In this document: positions 31,872-37,864 of the stretch, piece by piece | Layout: every line of letters starts with the position of its first letter | Position numbering within the stretch: the stretch's first letter is position 1 | IMG/VR virus record: IMGVR_UViG_3300025099_000055 | Coordinates: 1-38,675 of that record | Source: a virus | DNA: 38,675 bases | Strand: one strand, 5' to 3' | Made by a program: the position numbers and the translations under genes | Notes under the pieces: generated by a model | Database searches by the model: none | What the model saw: the letters and a program-made list of their open reading frames with translations, nothing else | Told to the model about the DNA's origin: nothing

Positions 31872-32564
31872 ATGAATCTAAAGTGGAATAAACTATATAA
31901 CTATCCGAAGACCGTAAGGTCTTCTATTGATGGAGTACGTAAGTATGATGTTGATGACGAAAAATTACCAAGTGTTACAACGATATTACAAGCGACTCAA
32001 GATGCTGAGAAAGTTGAGAGCCTCAAGAGATGGGTTGAAAGAGTTGGTGAAACTGAGGCGGAGAGAATTAAGAATACCGCAGCAAAGCGTGGGACAGCGA
32101 TGCATAGCTATCTGGAGGCGTATCTACAAGGTGGTAAGATCCTTGATTTAAGAGACGTGGGTCGAGAGGCGAGTAGCATGGGGGAAACTATCATTGAAAA
32201 GGGTTTTCCTGATCTTCATGAAGTGTGGGGCGTCGAGTGTACGTTACACTATCCAGGTTTATATGCTGGTCAAACGGATCTTTGTGGAATTTACCAAGGA
32301 CGCGAAAGTATAATTGATTTTAAACAATCCAACAAGCCTAAAAAAGCTGAATGGATAGATGACTATAAGTTACAACTTGTTGCATACGCTATGGCTCATG
32401 ACCAGATCTACGGGACGAGCATCGAGCAAGGGGTTATATTGATGTGTACACCGGATAATTTCTTTCAACGGTTCATTGTAAATGGGAGCGAGTTTCGAGA
32501 GTGGAAATGGGAGTGGTTGCGACGTATTGACACATATTATGGCAGAAATGTGGCCAAATCATAA
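31872..32564 (+). CDS. RecB/Cas4-like PD-(D/E)XK exonuclease
   Basis: 230 residues. Motifs in order: KRGTAMHSYLEAYL (H78), YAGQTDLCGIYQGRESIIDFKQS (D136, D149, K151), then WIDDYKLQLVAYAMAH (Q168, Y172). These are the catalytic H, D, D-x-K and QhxxY elements of the RecB nuclease family, in an arrangement similar to MGME1-like exonucleases. It probably trims or recombines replicating DNA. Its first 20 residues also hold the typical YNYPKTVRSSIDGVRKYDV start. Bases 32010-32260 have clearly higher G+C than neighbouring genes. It is followed by the repeat-rich noncoding block. Confidence 0.85.
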   Translation: MNLKWNKLYNYPKTVRSSIDGVRKYDVDDEKLPSVTTILQATQDAEKVESLKRWVERVGETEAERIKNTAAKRGTAMHSYLEAYLQGGKILDLRDVGREASSMGETIIEKGFPDLHEVWGVECTLHYPGLYAGQTDLCGIYQGRESIIDFKQSNKPKKAEWIDDYKLQLVAYAMAHDQIYGTSIEQGVILMCTPDNFFQRFIVNGSEFREWKWEWLRRIDTYYGRNVAKS

Positions 32565-33018
32565 AATTGCCACAATTTTTTAAAATCAAAAGTGTGGAAA
32601 AATTTTCAAAAACCCGCATAAAATGACATTTGCAAAAAATTTTTTTGTCGATTTTGCAGAATTTAGGGGCAAAAGTGTGGAAACGGGGGTCAAAAACCCG
32701 CATAAAACGCACTTTACGTTTCAAAAACGTGTAAAACGTGGAAAGTCAAAACGACTAGAACCGTTGGTATACAAGAAGAATACGCGTTTTCCACATTTAC
32801 ACGTTTTTCAAAATGTTTTTGGTCGTGTGAACCTTCAAAAGTATTTTAGGTCTTTATTTGTGGAAAAAGGTCGAAAATCGATTATTAACCGCACTATACA
32901 ACAATAGTATCTTCCACACTTTTGAAATCAAAAATGTGTAAAATGTGGAAAGCCGCAATTACCAACGCTTTTTTAACTTTAAAAATGTGGAAGAAATGTG
33001 TAGTAGAAAAATTAACAT
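32565..33018. other. Noncoding repeat-rich block, candidate replication origin
   Basis: This 454-bp gap holds at least seven TGTGGAA-type motifs on both strands: exact TGTGGAAAA at 32593 (+), 32859 (+) and, inverted, 32787-32795; related ones at 32676, 32910 (inverted), 32944 and 32986, plus CGTGGAAA at 32737. TTTTCCACA differs by one base from the DnaA box TTATCCACA. A 25-bp unit at 32721-32745 recurs at 32928-32952 with 23 matches and inverted near 32788-32813. A second unit, AAAGTGTGGAAA plus CAAAAACCCGCATAAAA, occurs twice (about 32588 and 32671). AT-rich stretches lie at 32620-32660 and 32970-32985. The pattern fits an initiator-binding origin; a packaging site is the alternative. Confidence 0.6.
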
Positions 33019-33174
33019 ATGACAGAAAAAGATTTTTGGGATAAATTCCATAATAAACACAATCCAAATTATTATGCCAAGAAGAAAACCAAAAAGAAGA
33101 AAACCTCAGAAGAGAAAAAGAGTTATCGAGACTCTACAAGTAAAAGATATCCCGTATTCAAAGTATCGGATTGA
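33019..33174 (+). CDS. Small Lys-rich ORF (51 aa)
   Basis: Product MTEKDFWDKFHNKHNPNYYA, then KKKTKKKKTSEEKKSYRD and RYPVFKVSD. It is the first frame after the repeat block and shares 101 bases with the next gene, in another frame. The N-terminal part is protein-like; the Lys-rich part may reflect the basic start of the next gene read out of frame. A small nucleic-acid-binding protein is possible. Confidence 0.4.
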   Translation: MTEKDFWDKFHNKHNPNYYAKKKTKKKKTSEEKKSYRDSTSKRYPVFKVSD

Positions 33175-33394
33175 GTGGATTGATTGTGTCAGTGATAGTG
33201 GTTGGGCATCAGAAAAAGAATTTGATAAGATGAAGTTAGCTACACCGGTTAATGAAGGTTGGGTATACGAAAGAAATAAAAAACATGTTAAAGTTTTTGC
33301 TAGCTACGACAAAGAAGATGATGGTAGTTTAACCTTCGGTGATAGAACAATGATACCTACACCCTGGATTACTAAGATAACTAAAATTAATTAA
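33074..33394 (+). CDS. Conserved-looking marine phage protein (106 aa)
   Basis: Starts MPRRKPKRRKPQKRKRVIET with a very basic arm, then an acidic/aromatic domain: YRIEWIDCVSDSGWASEKEF, NEGWVYERNKKHVKVFASYD, DGSLTFGDRTMIPTPWITKI. The second part reads as a small beta barrel of the kind widespread in marine phages (pattern IEWxDxxxDsxWAsxxEF, then FASYxxxDDGxxTFGDR; from memory). Function unknown. It runs convergently into the small terminase gene with an 8-bp overlap. Confidence 0.75.
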   Translation: MPRRKPKRRKPQKRKRVIETLQVKDIPYSKYRIEWIDCVSDSGWASEKEFDKMKLATPVNEGWVYERNKKHVKVFASYDKEDDGSLTFGDRTMIPTPWITKITKIN

Positions 33395-33911
33395 GTTTTT
33401 TTAATTTTGGCAACCTTGATTCTTTAACATCTTTCTTAATTTTTTTTGTCATGTCTTTCATTTCAACACCCTCAAGTATGGGTGAGTATTGATCTATAAT
33501 ATCTTTCATCCTCGTTTCTAGTTCCTCAGCGGATAGATCATCTATCTTACCTGTTCTAATTATTTTCTGTTCAACATACAACCCGGCAGCTTTACCTCTT
33601 GCAACCTCTGCGTTAGTTGCAGCAGAGAATGCACCTTTTCTTAATGCGTTCTCTCGTATTTTGGCAAGCTCCGTAATATGTCTTTCAAAAGTAACAGCGT
33701 ACTTTTTTTGGTTCTCTTCACGAAGCTCACCAATATACTTAACAACTAAAGGGTACTTTTTTGGGTTCTGTAATTCATACGCTCTAATCCTTGCAGCCTC
33801 ACCATACCCTGCCTCTTTGGCACATTCTGTGCCGTTCATACGGCCTTCATTGGCTACAACTAATTGAGCAAATTTAATCTGTTTTTCTGTTAATCTTTTT
33901 GGTACTCCCAT
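33387..33911 (-). CDS. terS: Terminase small subunit (DNA recognition for packaging)
   Basis: 174 residues from ATG 33911 (MGVPKRLTEKQIKFAQLVVA). The N-terminus LTEKQIKFAQLVV, then TECAKEAGYGEAARIRAYEL with NPKKYPLVVKYI, is the helix-turn-helix pattern of Terminase_2 small subunits; the middle is a helical oligomerization part. An upstream in-frame TTG at 33947 forms the -35 box of its own promoter and is rejected as start. It recognises the packaging site and hands DNA to the large subunit. The large subunit is not next to it and not in the window, an unusual separation. Confidence 0.8.
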   Translation of the reverse strand: MGVPKRLTEKQIKFAQLVVANEGRMNGTECAKEAGYGEAARIRAYELQNPKKYPLVVKYIGELREENQKKYAVTFERHITELAKIRENALRKGAFSAATNAEVARGKAAGLYVEQKIIRTGKIDDLSAEELETRMKDIIDQYSPILEGVEMKDMTKKIKKDVKESRLPKLKKLN

Positions 33912-33914
33912 ATG

Positions 33915-33947
33915 TTGACGTATAGAGTAATTTAAGGTACAAGTCAA
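33915..33947. promoter_or_regulatory. Second superimposed divergent promoter pair
   Basis: Minus strand: TTGACT (33947-33942), 17 bases, TATACG (33924-33919), directed at terS. Plus strand: TTGACG (33915-33920), 17 bases, TACAAG (33938-33943), directed at the gene at 33952. TTGAC and GTCAA form the ends of an inverted repeat. The geometry equals the 15.6-kb palindrome though with weaker -10 boxes. Predicted starts lie within about 5-10 bases of the two ATGs. Confidence 0.65.
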
Positions 33948-33951
33948 CTTT

Positions 33952-34191
33952 ATGATTGATGCGAAGTTAATACGTCAAGTATTAGATAAGTTTTTGAAAG
34001 CAGAAAATGTCAAGACCGCAAGAATGCAAGTTAGAACTCTTGATGGTGTTTACCATGATATTAAATCTATTAAGTTGTTGGAAAATAAAATTATTGGCTC
34101 AAGAGAAACACATAGAATAGTAATAGAGGTTATACCGGAGAAAGCTCCCATGGGTAAAGTTATTAAAGATCACGGAGGCATTATACTTTAA
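33952..34191 (+). CDS. Unknown small protein (79 aa)
   Basis: Product MIDAKLIRQVLDKFLKAENV, then VRTLDGVYHDIKSIKLLENK and ETHRIVIEVIPEKAPMGKVI. Alternating helix and strand pattern suggests a compact alpha-beta fold. Its 5' leader is at most a few bases if the promoter at 33915-33943 is used, so translation may be leaderless. It is coupled to the next gene by TAATG. Function unknown. Confidence 0.65.
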   Translation: MIDAKLIRQVLDKFLKAENVKTARMQVRTLDGVYHDIKSIKLLENKIIGSRETHRIVIEVIPEKAPMGKVIKDHGGIIL

Positions 34192-34364
34192 TGAATTGTT
34201 GGCACTGTAATACTGAATTAATATGGGGTGGTGATCATGATATTGAAGAAGAGAATGATACTTATAGCATGGTTAGTAATTTATCCTGCCCTAAGTGTCA
34301 TTGTTATGTTGAAGTTTATTATCCAAATGAAGAAACTTTAAAAGACTATAAAGATCATGAGTGA
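34191..34364 (+). CDS. Zinc-ribbon-like small protein (57 aa)
   Basis: Product starts MNCWHCNTELIWGGDHDIEE and later has LSCPKCHCYVEVYYPNEE. CxxC near residues 3-6 and CPKCHC near 34-39 make a four- to five-Cys zinc ribbon separated by an acidic segment. The start is inside the previous stop and the end overlaps the 2OG oxygenase by 8 bp. Likely binds one zinc ion and acts in protein or nucleic-acid contact. Confidence 0.7.
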   Translation: MNCWHCNTELIWGGDHDIEEENDTYSMVSNLSCPKCHCYVEVYYPNEETLKDYKDHE

Positions 34365-35025
34365 TTTAAAATCTATATCATTCTTTGATACATTAATTTA
34401 CCAAGCAGAAATACCAGAATATTTAGATGACAAAGATTTTATGGCAGTGTGTGATGAACATACTGACAAAGCAATAGCAGATGCAAAACAAAGTATTGAT
34501 GAAAGACATAAGAAATTTAATGCAGATATAAAAGATCATGGAATGTCTTATCATTCTGGGCCAAAATTATATAAAGATGATAGGTTTCATAATTTCGAAC
34601 TGTTAATTCGTAATACTGCTCGTAATATTTTATTAGATCAAGGCTTTGATTTATCTAATTACACACTAGATTATACTGAAATGTGGATACAGAAGTTTGC
34701 CTATGAAGGGGGTGGACATCAAGACTCGCATGTGCATTGGGATAATCACATCTCTGGTTTTTATTTTGTAGAGTGTTCTGATAGAACATCCAAGCCAATC
34801 TTTCATGACCCTCGTCCCGGTCGCATGATGCTTAATCTTCCAATTAAGAATCATTCTAAACTGTGTCCTGCTATGGAAAGACAGATTGTTAATGTAAAAC
34901 CGGGTACATTGTTGTTGTTTAACTCTTGGTTGCCCCATCAATTTAGTGTAGATAATGGTATTGACCCATTTAGATTTATACATTTTAATTTACAGGCAAG
35001 AGTAAACAGTGAAGGACGAAAGTAA
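34357..35025 (+). CDS. 2-oxoglutarate/Fe(II) oxygenase-like protein (second copy, PF13759-like)
   Basis: 222 residues. QDSHVHWDNHISGFYFVECS (H125, H127), KPIFHDPRP, VKPGTLLLFNSWLPHQFSV (H194), DPFRFIHFNLQ (R206) match the putative 2OG-Fe(II) oxygenase family in order and spacing. This copy is closer to the family form than the one at 30339. The central MWIQKFAYEGGGHQ is also typical. Substrate is not known; in phages such enzymes may modify nucleic acid or proteins. It overlaps the following nuclease gene by 17 bp. Confidence 0.85.
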   Translation: MSDLKSISFFDTLIYQAEIPEYLDDKDFMAVCDEHTDKAIADAKQSIDERHKKFNADIKDHGMSYHSGPKLYKDDRFHNFELLIRNTARNILLDQGFDLSNYTLDYTEMWIQKFAYEGGGHQDSHVHWDNHISGFYFVECSDRTSKPIFHDPRPGRMMLNLPIKNHSKLCPAMERQIVNVKPGTLLLFNSWLPHQFSVDNGIDPFRFIHFNLQARVNSEGRK

Positions 35026-35377
35026 TTTTTGGCAGTATGTAAAAAAGAATACACCCACTATTAAGTGGACAAGAATTGAAAACGCCTGTGCCTTTGGAAC
35101 TCCGGATCTGTTGGGTTATAATACTAACAACACCTTCTTTACAGTAGAACTCAAGGTCGTGAAATCTGGCAATAAGATTCGCTTGTCCCCTCATCAAATT
35201 AGCTTTCATATACGCCACCCCGTTAATACATTTATATTGGTTAAAGATGTTAAGAAAAAACGCTTGTGCTTGTATCTTGGTGAACAAGTGAACGAGCTTG
35301 TCGCTTGTGGTTTGAAGATTACACCCATAGCTCAAAATATTGAAGATTGTTTGTCATGTTTAGAGAAGTTAAGCTAG
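35009..35377 (+). CDS. VRR-NUC / Holliday-resolvase-like nuclease
   Basis: 122 residues. FGTPDLLGYNTNNTFFTVELKVVKSGNKIRLSPHQISFHI contains G-x-PD (D33), ELK (E47, K49) and a downstream Gln (Q63), the active site of PD-(D/E)XK VRR-NUC domains. It is the right length for a stand-alone domain. Likely a structure-specific nuclease that helps resolve replication or recombination intermediates before packaging. It ends convergent with the minus-strand cassette, overlapping by 9 bp. Confidence 0.8.
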   Translation: MKDESNFWQYVKKNTPTIKWTRIENACAFGTPDLLGYNTNNTFFTVELKVVKSGNKIRLSPHQISFHIRHPVNTFILVKDVKKKRLCLYLGEQVNELVACGLKITPIAQNIEDCLSCLEKLS

Positions 35378-35590
35378 GTCTTTTGGCTTTATAAAATCAA
35401 ACTCTATATTAATTTTGTTATCTTTAATATTCATAGAGGGTTTTGTAATTGTATATTCGCAAGGACAGTTATCTAACCATTCATCAAAATATTTTATAGC
35501 GTTATCTCTTATTTCTTTTTGCTTGCGCTCATGCTCTATAGCCTTATTCTTACTATCTCTATAATTGTGTCCTTCATCTCGTTGTGTCAT
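35369..35590 (-). CDS. Small acidic/basic mixed protein (73 aa), end of minus-strand cassette
   Basis: Product MTQRDEGHNYRDSKNKAIEH, then ERKQKEIRDNAIKYFDEWLD, NCPCEYTITKPSMNIKDNKI and an EFDFIKP end. The first half is a charged helix; the second half beta-rich with CPC. Its start carries the first copy of the repeated GAGCAGAAGGGATAA-type leader, in slightly diverged form (AAGCAGAAGGGATAAGCTATG). Last gene of the leftward cassette. Function unknown. Confidence 0.6.
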   Translation of the reverse strand: MTQRDEGHNYRDSKNKAIEHERKQKEIRDNAIKYFDEWLDNCPCEYTITKPSMNIKDNKINIEFDFIKPKDLA

Positions 35591-35593
35591 AGC

Positions 35594-35896
35594 TTATCCC
35601 TTCTGCTTGCTCGATTGTTGTTTTAACTTATTAATTAAATTCTCTACTTCATCACATACATACCAAAAAACCCAAGACATTTTGCCGTCATTCCAATCTC
35701 TGTCATTACCATAACCATAAACACCATAAAATTGATCTTTAGCTGTTAAATAAATATCCTCTTCAACTTGTAGCCACTTAATACCAATTTTACCTTCTTT
35801 ATTTGGTTTGGGAAGTTTAGGTAATTTTTTTAAATTTCTAATATATTTTAATATCCACGCTTTTAGCTTGCGCTCTCTTTTTTCTTTAGGTTTCAT
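35594..35896 (-). CDS. Small Trp-rich basic/acidic protein (100 aa)
   Basis: ATG 35896 is the start: AGAAGGGATAAT lies directly upstream as part of the repeated leader; the 14 additional codons upstream belong to the leader. The product MKPKEKRERKLKAWILKYIR has a basic helix, then GIKWLQVEEDIYLTAKDQFY, DRDWNDGKMSWVFWYVCDEV and ends NKLKQQSSKQKG. Many Trp and Tyr. The C-terminal QSSKQKG is coded by the leader repeat of the next gene, so the 3' end is recombined with, or grown into, that element. Confidence 0.6.
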   Translation of the reverse strand: MKPKEKRERKLKAWILKYIRNLKKLPKLPKPNKEGKIGIKWLQVEEDIYLTAKDQFYGVYGYGNDRDWNDGKMSWVFWYVCDEVENLINKLKQQSSKQKG

Positions 35897-35897
35897 A

Positions 35898-36080
35898 TTA
35901 TCCCTTCTGCTCGCTCGCTTGTTGATTAATACAATCATTACAAATTAAATCAAAATCAATCTCATTAATATCTTTCATTGTTCCATATAATTGCACTCCC
36001 CCACATTTTGAACAAATATCAAATGGTTGATTAGGATTATTTTTCATAATTTGCTTTTGTTGTTGTTCAGTCAATTTCAT
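35898..36080 (-). CDS. Small zinc-binding protein (60 aa)
   Basis: Product MKLTEQQQKQIMKNNPNQPF continues with DICSKCGGVQLYGTMKDINE and FDLICNDCINQQASEQKG. CSKCGG and CNDC make a four-Cys zinc ribbon. The start follows the repeated leader AGCAGAAGGGATAATATG. The last seven residues, QASEQKG, are coded by the leader of the next gene. A 1-bp gap separates TAA from the next ATG. Confidence 0.65.
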   Translation of the reverse strand: MKLTEQQQKQIMKNNPNQPFDICSKCGGVQLYGTMKDINEIDFDLICNDCINQQASEQKG

Positions 36081-36081
36081 A

Positions 36082-36255
36082 TTATCCCTTCTGCTCGTTC
36101 GCTTGTTGATTTATAATATTTTTACATTCTTTTAATCTTCTTAAATCTGCGTCATAATATTCTCTATTTGATTTATTTTTTGACAAAATTTCTTCTTGAA
36201 TATCTAAACAATGTTGTATTATATTTATTTGATCTTCATTAAATTTATAATTCAT
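36082..36255 (-). CDS. Small helical protein (57 aa)
   Basis: Product MNYKFNEDQINIIQHCLDIQ, then EEILSKNKSNREYYDADLRR and LKECKNIINQQANEQKG. Mostly one or two helices. It starts directly after a leader copy with AGAAGAGATAATATG and ends in QANEQKG, coded by the next leader copy (36078-36111). It belongs to the same array as its two downstream neighbours. Function unknown. Confidence 0.6.
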   Translation of the reverse strand: MNYKFNEDQINIIQHCLDIQEEILSKNKSNREYYDADLRRLKECKNIINQQANEQKG

Positions 36256-36347
36256 ATTATCTCTTCTGCTCGCTCGCTTGTCGCTTGAGCTTGTCGTTTG
36301 TTAGTTTTAAATGGACTAGTTATTTTTTCTCGAGTATTTAATGACAT
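36252..36347 (-). CDS. Possible 31-residue leader ORF
   Basis: ATG 36347 opens MSLNTREKITSPFKTNKRQA, then QATSERAEEII, and its TGA overlaps the ATG of the next gene (ATGA). It reads the leader repeat in a different frame from the QASEQKG tails. There is no clear ribosome site. Coupling is the main support; it may be only chance. Confidence 0.3.
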   Translation of the reverse strand: MSLNTREKITSPFKTNKRQAQATSERAEEII

Positions 36348-36374
36348 ATAACTAGCCCATATATTCGCACAAAA

Positions 36375-36647
36375 TTAAACATCTTGCACAAATCCTTTAA
36401 TATGTTTATTTTTATTACAAAATTTTTTTAACCTACAATAAAATCTTATTGATTGTTTATTAGCTTTAATTAAACTTTTATATTCTTTAAATAATTTTTT
36501 ATTTTTTGAAATTCGTTCCGTTGTATCCATACAATGCAATATAAATTCATTTAACATTTTAATTCTTTCTTTATGATTATAATATGCTAAGTCTCTATAT
36601 ATAGTCCCGTCTCGTTTTTTGTAATGGTCGTAAAATATATTATACAT
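36375..36647 (-). CDS. Small basic helical protein (90 aa)
   Basis: ATG 36647 overlaps the end of the upstream gene by 8 bp; the longer frame begins with TTG. The product MYNIFYDHYKKRDGTIYRDL and a helical middle (HKERIKMLNEFILHCMDTTE) is basic, ending IKGFVQDV. The final five residues equal the end of the upstream gene (GFVQDV), because both 3' ends contain the 17-base sequence ACATCTTGCACAAATCC (+ strand sense). Function unknown. Confidence 0.6.
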   Translation of the reverse strand: MYNIFYDHYKKRDGTIYRDLAYYNHKERIKMLNEFILHCMDTTERISKNKKLFKEYKSLIKANKQSIRFYCRLKKFCNKNKHIKGFVQDV

Positions 36648-37344
36648 CTTGCACAAATCCTGTTTGATCTTTTAACGCCCGCCCCTTAGCATATAACCCC
36701 ACAATAACATTTTTTGGATCATTAAAACGTAGATCCGATTTATCCCCGTTAAATACTTTGTAATTTAAAAATCTTTTAGGTAGTTTTTTTGTTCTAAAAA
36801 CAGCGCTAATATTCCCGCCACGCTTTAATATGTATTTCGCTTGCGCCTTGTTATCTTCATTTAAGCTATATGTAAGATGATAATTTTTCGGATATTCTTT
36901 TTTTATATACTTTAATGCTCGCTTGTATATTTTGGTGTAGTCATAAAATTTAACTTGTTTAAACTCTTCATATAGCCCGTGTATATTCCAATCTATATCA
37001 CTTGTTCCATTTAAACGTATTGCGGGTTTAAAGCCGTTTAATTTACATCTTTTAATATGTCTTTTTATTTCTATTCTTAACTGATCTAAAAATGTTTCAC
37101 GTTCTAAAAAATACCATTTAGTTTTATTGATACGCCCTTGTTGGACTGAATTCATTTGCCCGCGCCCTGCTGTATTTAAACAGCTTGCCATACACCCTGC
37201 GCTTGCCATTGGACACACATTAAAACCGCTTGTCCGTTGTGGCGCTAGATATAGAATTGCGGTCATATATTTGTATTTTTGACCTTTGATTGTTTTGGCG
37301 TTGTTATCTATGTTAAGAAGTTTTTTTGATTTGTATAATTTCAT
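36640..37344 (-). CDS. GP88-like protein with CX6CX3C motif
   Basis: 234 residues from ATG 37344 (MKLYKSKKLL); an ATG at 37362 would overlap the previous stop. A distinctive NVCPMASAGCMASCLNTAGR (C44, C51, C55) is followed by a helical region and RLNGTSDIDWN, KFYDYTK, YHLTYSLNEDN, GGNISAVFRT, NGDKSDLRFNDP, VIVGLYAKGRA. This order fits the gene product 88 (GP88/DUF7227-like) family found in diverse phages. Three Cys could hold an iron-sulphur cluster or zinc. Enzyme activity is not established; the alternating strands and helices suggest a barrel fold. Confidence 0.65.
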   Translation of the reverse strand: MKLYKSKKLLNIDNNAKTIKGQKYKYMTAILYLAPQRTSGFNVCPMASAGCMASCLNTAGRGQMNSVQQGRINKTKWYFLERETFLDQLRIEIKRHIKRCKLNGFKPAIRLNGTSDIDWNIHGLYEEFKQVKFYDYTKIYKRALKYIKKEYPKNYHLTYSLNEDNKAQAKYILKRGGNISAVFRTKKLPKRFLNYKVFNGDKSDLRFNDPKNVIVGLYAKGRALKDQTGFVQDV

Positions 37345-37346
37345 AA

Positions 37347-37613
37347 CTAACAATCTAAACAATAATTTTCAAATTGAATATAATCTGGTCTTAATGGTTT
37401 AAAACATTTAAAACAACAACCGCTCATATTTTTATATTTGCCATTAATTTTATGTGTAATACCAAAATGATCTCTTAAATCCTTCACTTTCCATTTTTTA
37501 AAATCTTGTAAGTGTTGGGGTTCAACCATTTTCAATAAATCTGTTTTATTTAATAGTCTATTCTCTCGACTATCAATATAATTCTGTATGTTTATATATT
37601 CTCTAACTTTCAT
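37347..37613 (-). CDS. Small protein with C-terminal zinc ribbon (88 aa)
   Basis: Starts MKVREYINIQNYIDSRENRL; a helical middle (LKMVEPQHLQDFKKWKVKDL with RDHFGITHKING) could bind DNA. It ends GCCFKCFKPLRPDYIQFENY then CLDC, which holds CxxC pairs for one zinc. The start codon lies 8 bases from the palindromic operator at 37621-37653, so this gene is probably the first of a regulated minus-strand unit that includes the GP88-like protein, separated by 2 bp. Confidence 0.65.
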   Translation of the reverse strand: MKVREYINIQNYIDSRENRLLNKTDLLKMVEPQHLQDFKKWKVKDLRDHFGITHKINGKYKNMSGCCFKCFKPLRPDYIQFENYCLDC

Positions 37614-37620
37614 AATTTCT

Positions 37621-37657
37621 AATATGGGATATTAAATTATAATATCCCATATTGCAA
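37621..37657 (-). promoter_or_regulatory. 33-bp perfect palindrome with weak promoter, operator family
   Basis: AATATGGGATATTA (37621-37634) and TAATATCCCATATT (37640-37653) are exact inverted repeats of 14 bp around 5 bases. Each arm is a version of the TAATATCCYATATT site. On the minus strand TTGCAA (37657-37652), 17 bases, TAATAT (37634-37629) may be the promoter, so a bound protein would cover both boxes. Confidence 0.65.
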
Positions 37658-37665
37658 CATTTAAT

Positions 37666-37863
37666 TTAAGCGACTTCTTTTGTTAATACTAAAGGGCTTT
37701 CATATTTTATAATCGAGTGTAAAATATTTTTATTAGTTTTATTAATAAGATTATAACCCTGTAATATATCATTAGCTTTGTCTAAATCTTCAGTTTGATC
37801 TACTACAAAATAGCTATTGTTCAAGCCTTCATAAATTTGCTCTTTTATTATTAAGTATATCAT
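37666..37863 (-). CDS. Small unknown protein (65 aa)
   Basis: Product MIYLIIKEQIYEGLNNSYFV, then VDQTEDLDKANDILQGYNLI and NKNILHSIIKYESPLVLTKE. A beta-helix-beta order with an acidic middle. It follows the 196-residue gene by one base and precedes the palindrome, so it ends the rightmost unit. Function unknown. Confidence 0.6.
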   Translation of the reverse strand: MIYLIIKEQIYEGLNNSYFVVDQTEDLDKANDILQGYNLINKTNKNILHSIIKYESPLVLTKEVA

Positions 37864-37864
37864 A

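Larger units (their letters stand above)
35588..36283 (-). repeat. Four-copy translation-start repeat (GAGCAGAAGGGATAATATG)
   Basis: Minus-strand copies end at the start codons at 35590, 35896, 36080 and 36255. Occupied ranges are about 35588-35620, 35894-35926, 36078-36111 and 36253-36283. Each has CAAGCGAGCGAGCAG, or near, followed by AAGGGATAATATG, which supplies stop codon, Shine-Dalgarno sequence and start. The first copy has GCTATG and the fourth AGAAGAGATAATATG. The GCGAGCGAG part is G+C-rich and not needed for translation, pointing to an additional function or to duplication as cassette ends. Confidence 0.8.

Noticed and set aside
32623-32907. 94-residue open frame across the repeat block
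   Set aside because: It is composed of the noncoding repeats read through, has no ribosome site, and similar chance frames exist on the minus strand at 32473-32724.
35588-36283. CRISPR array
   Set aside because: The four repeats are spaced by whole genes of 150-300 bp, not by 30-40 bp spacers, and each ends in a start codon.
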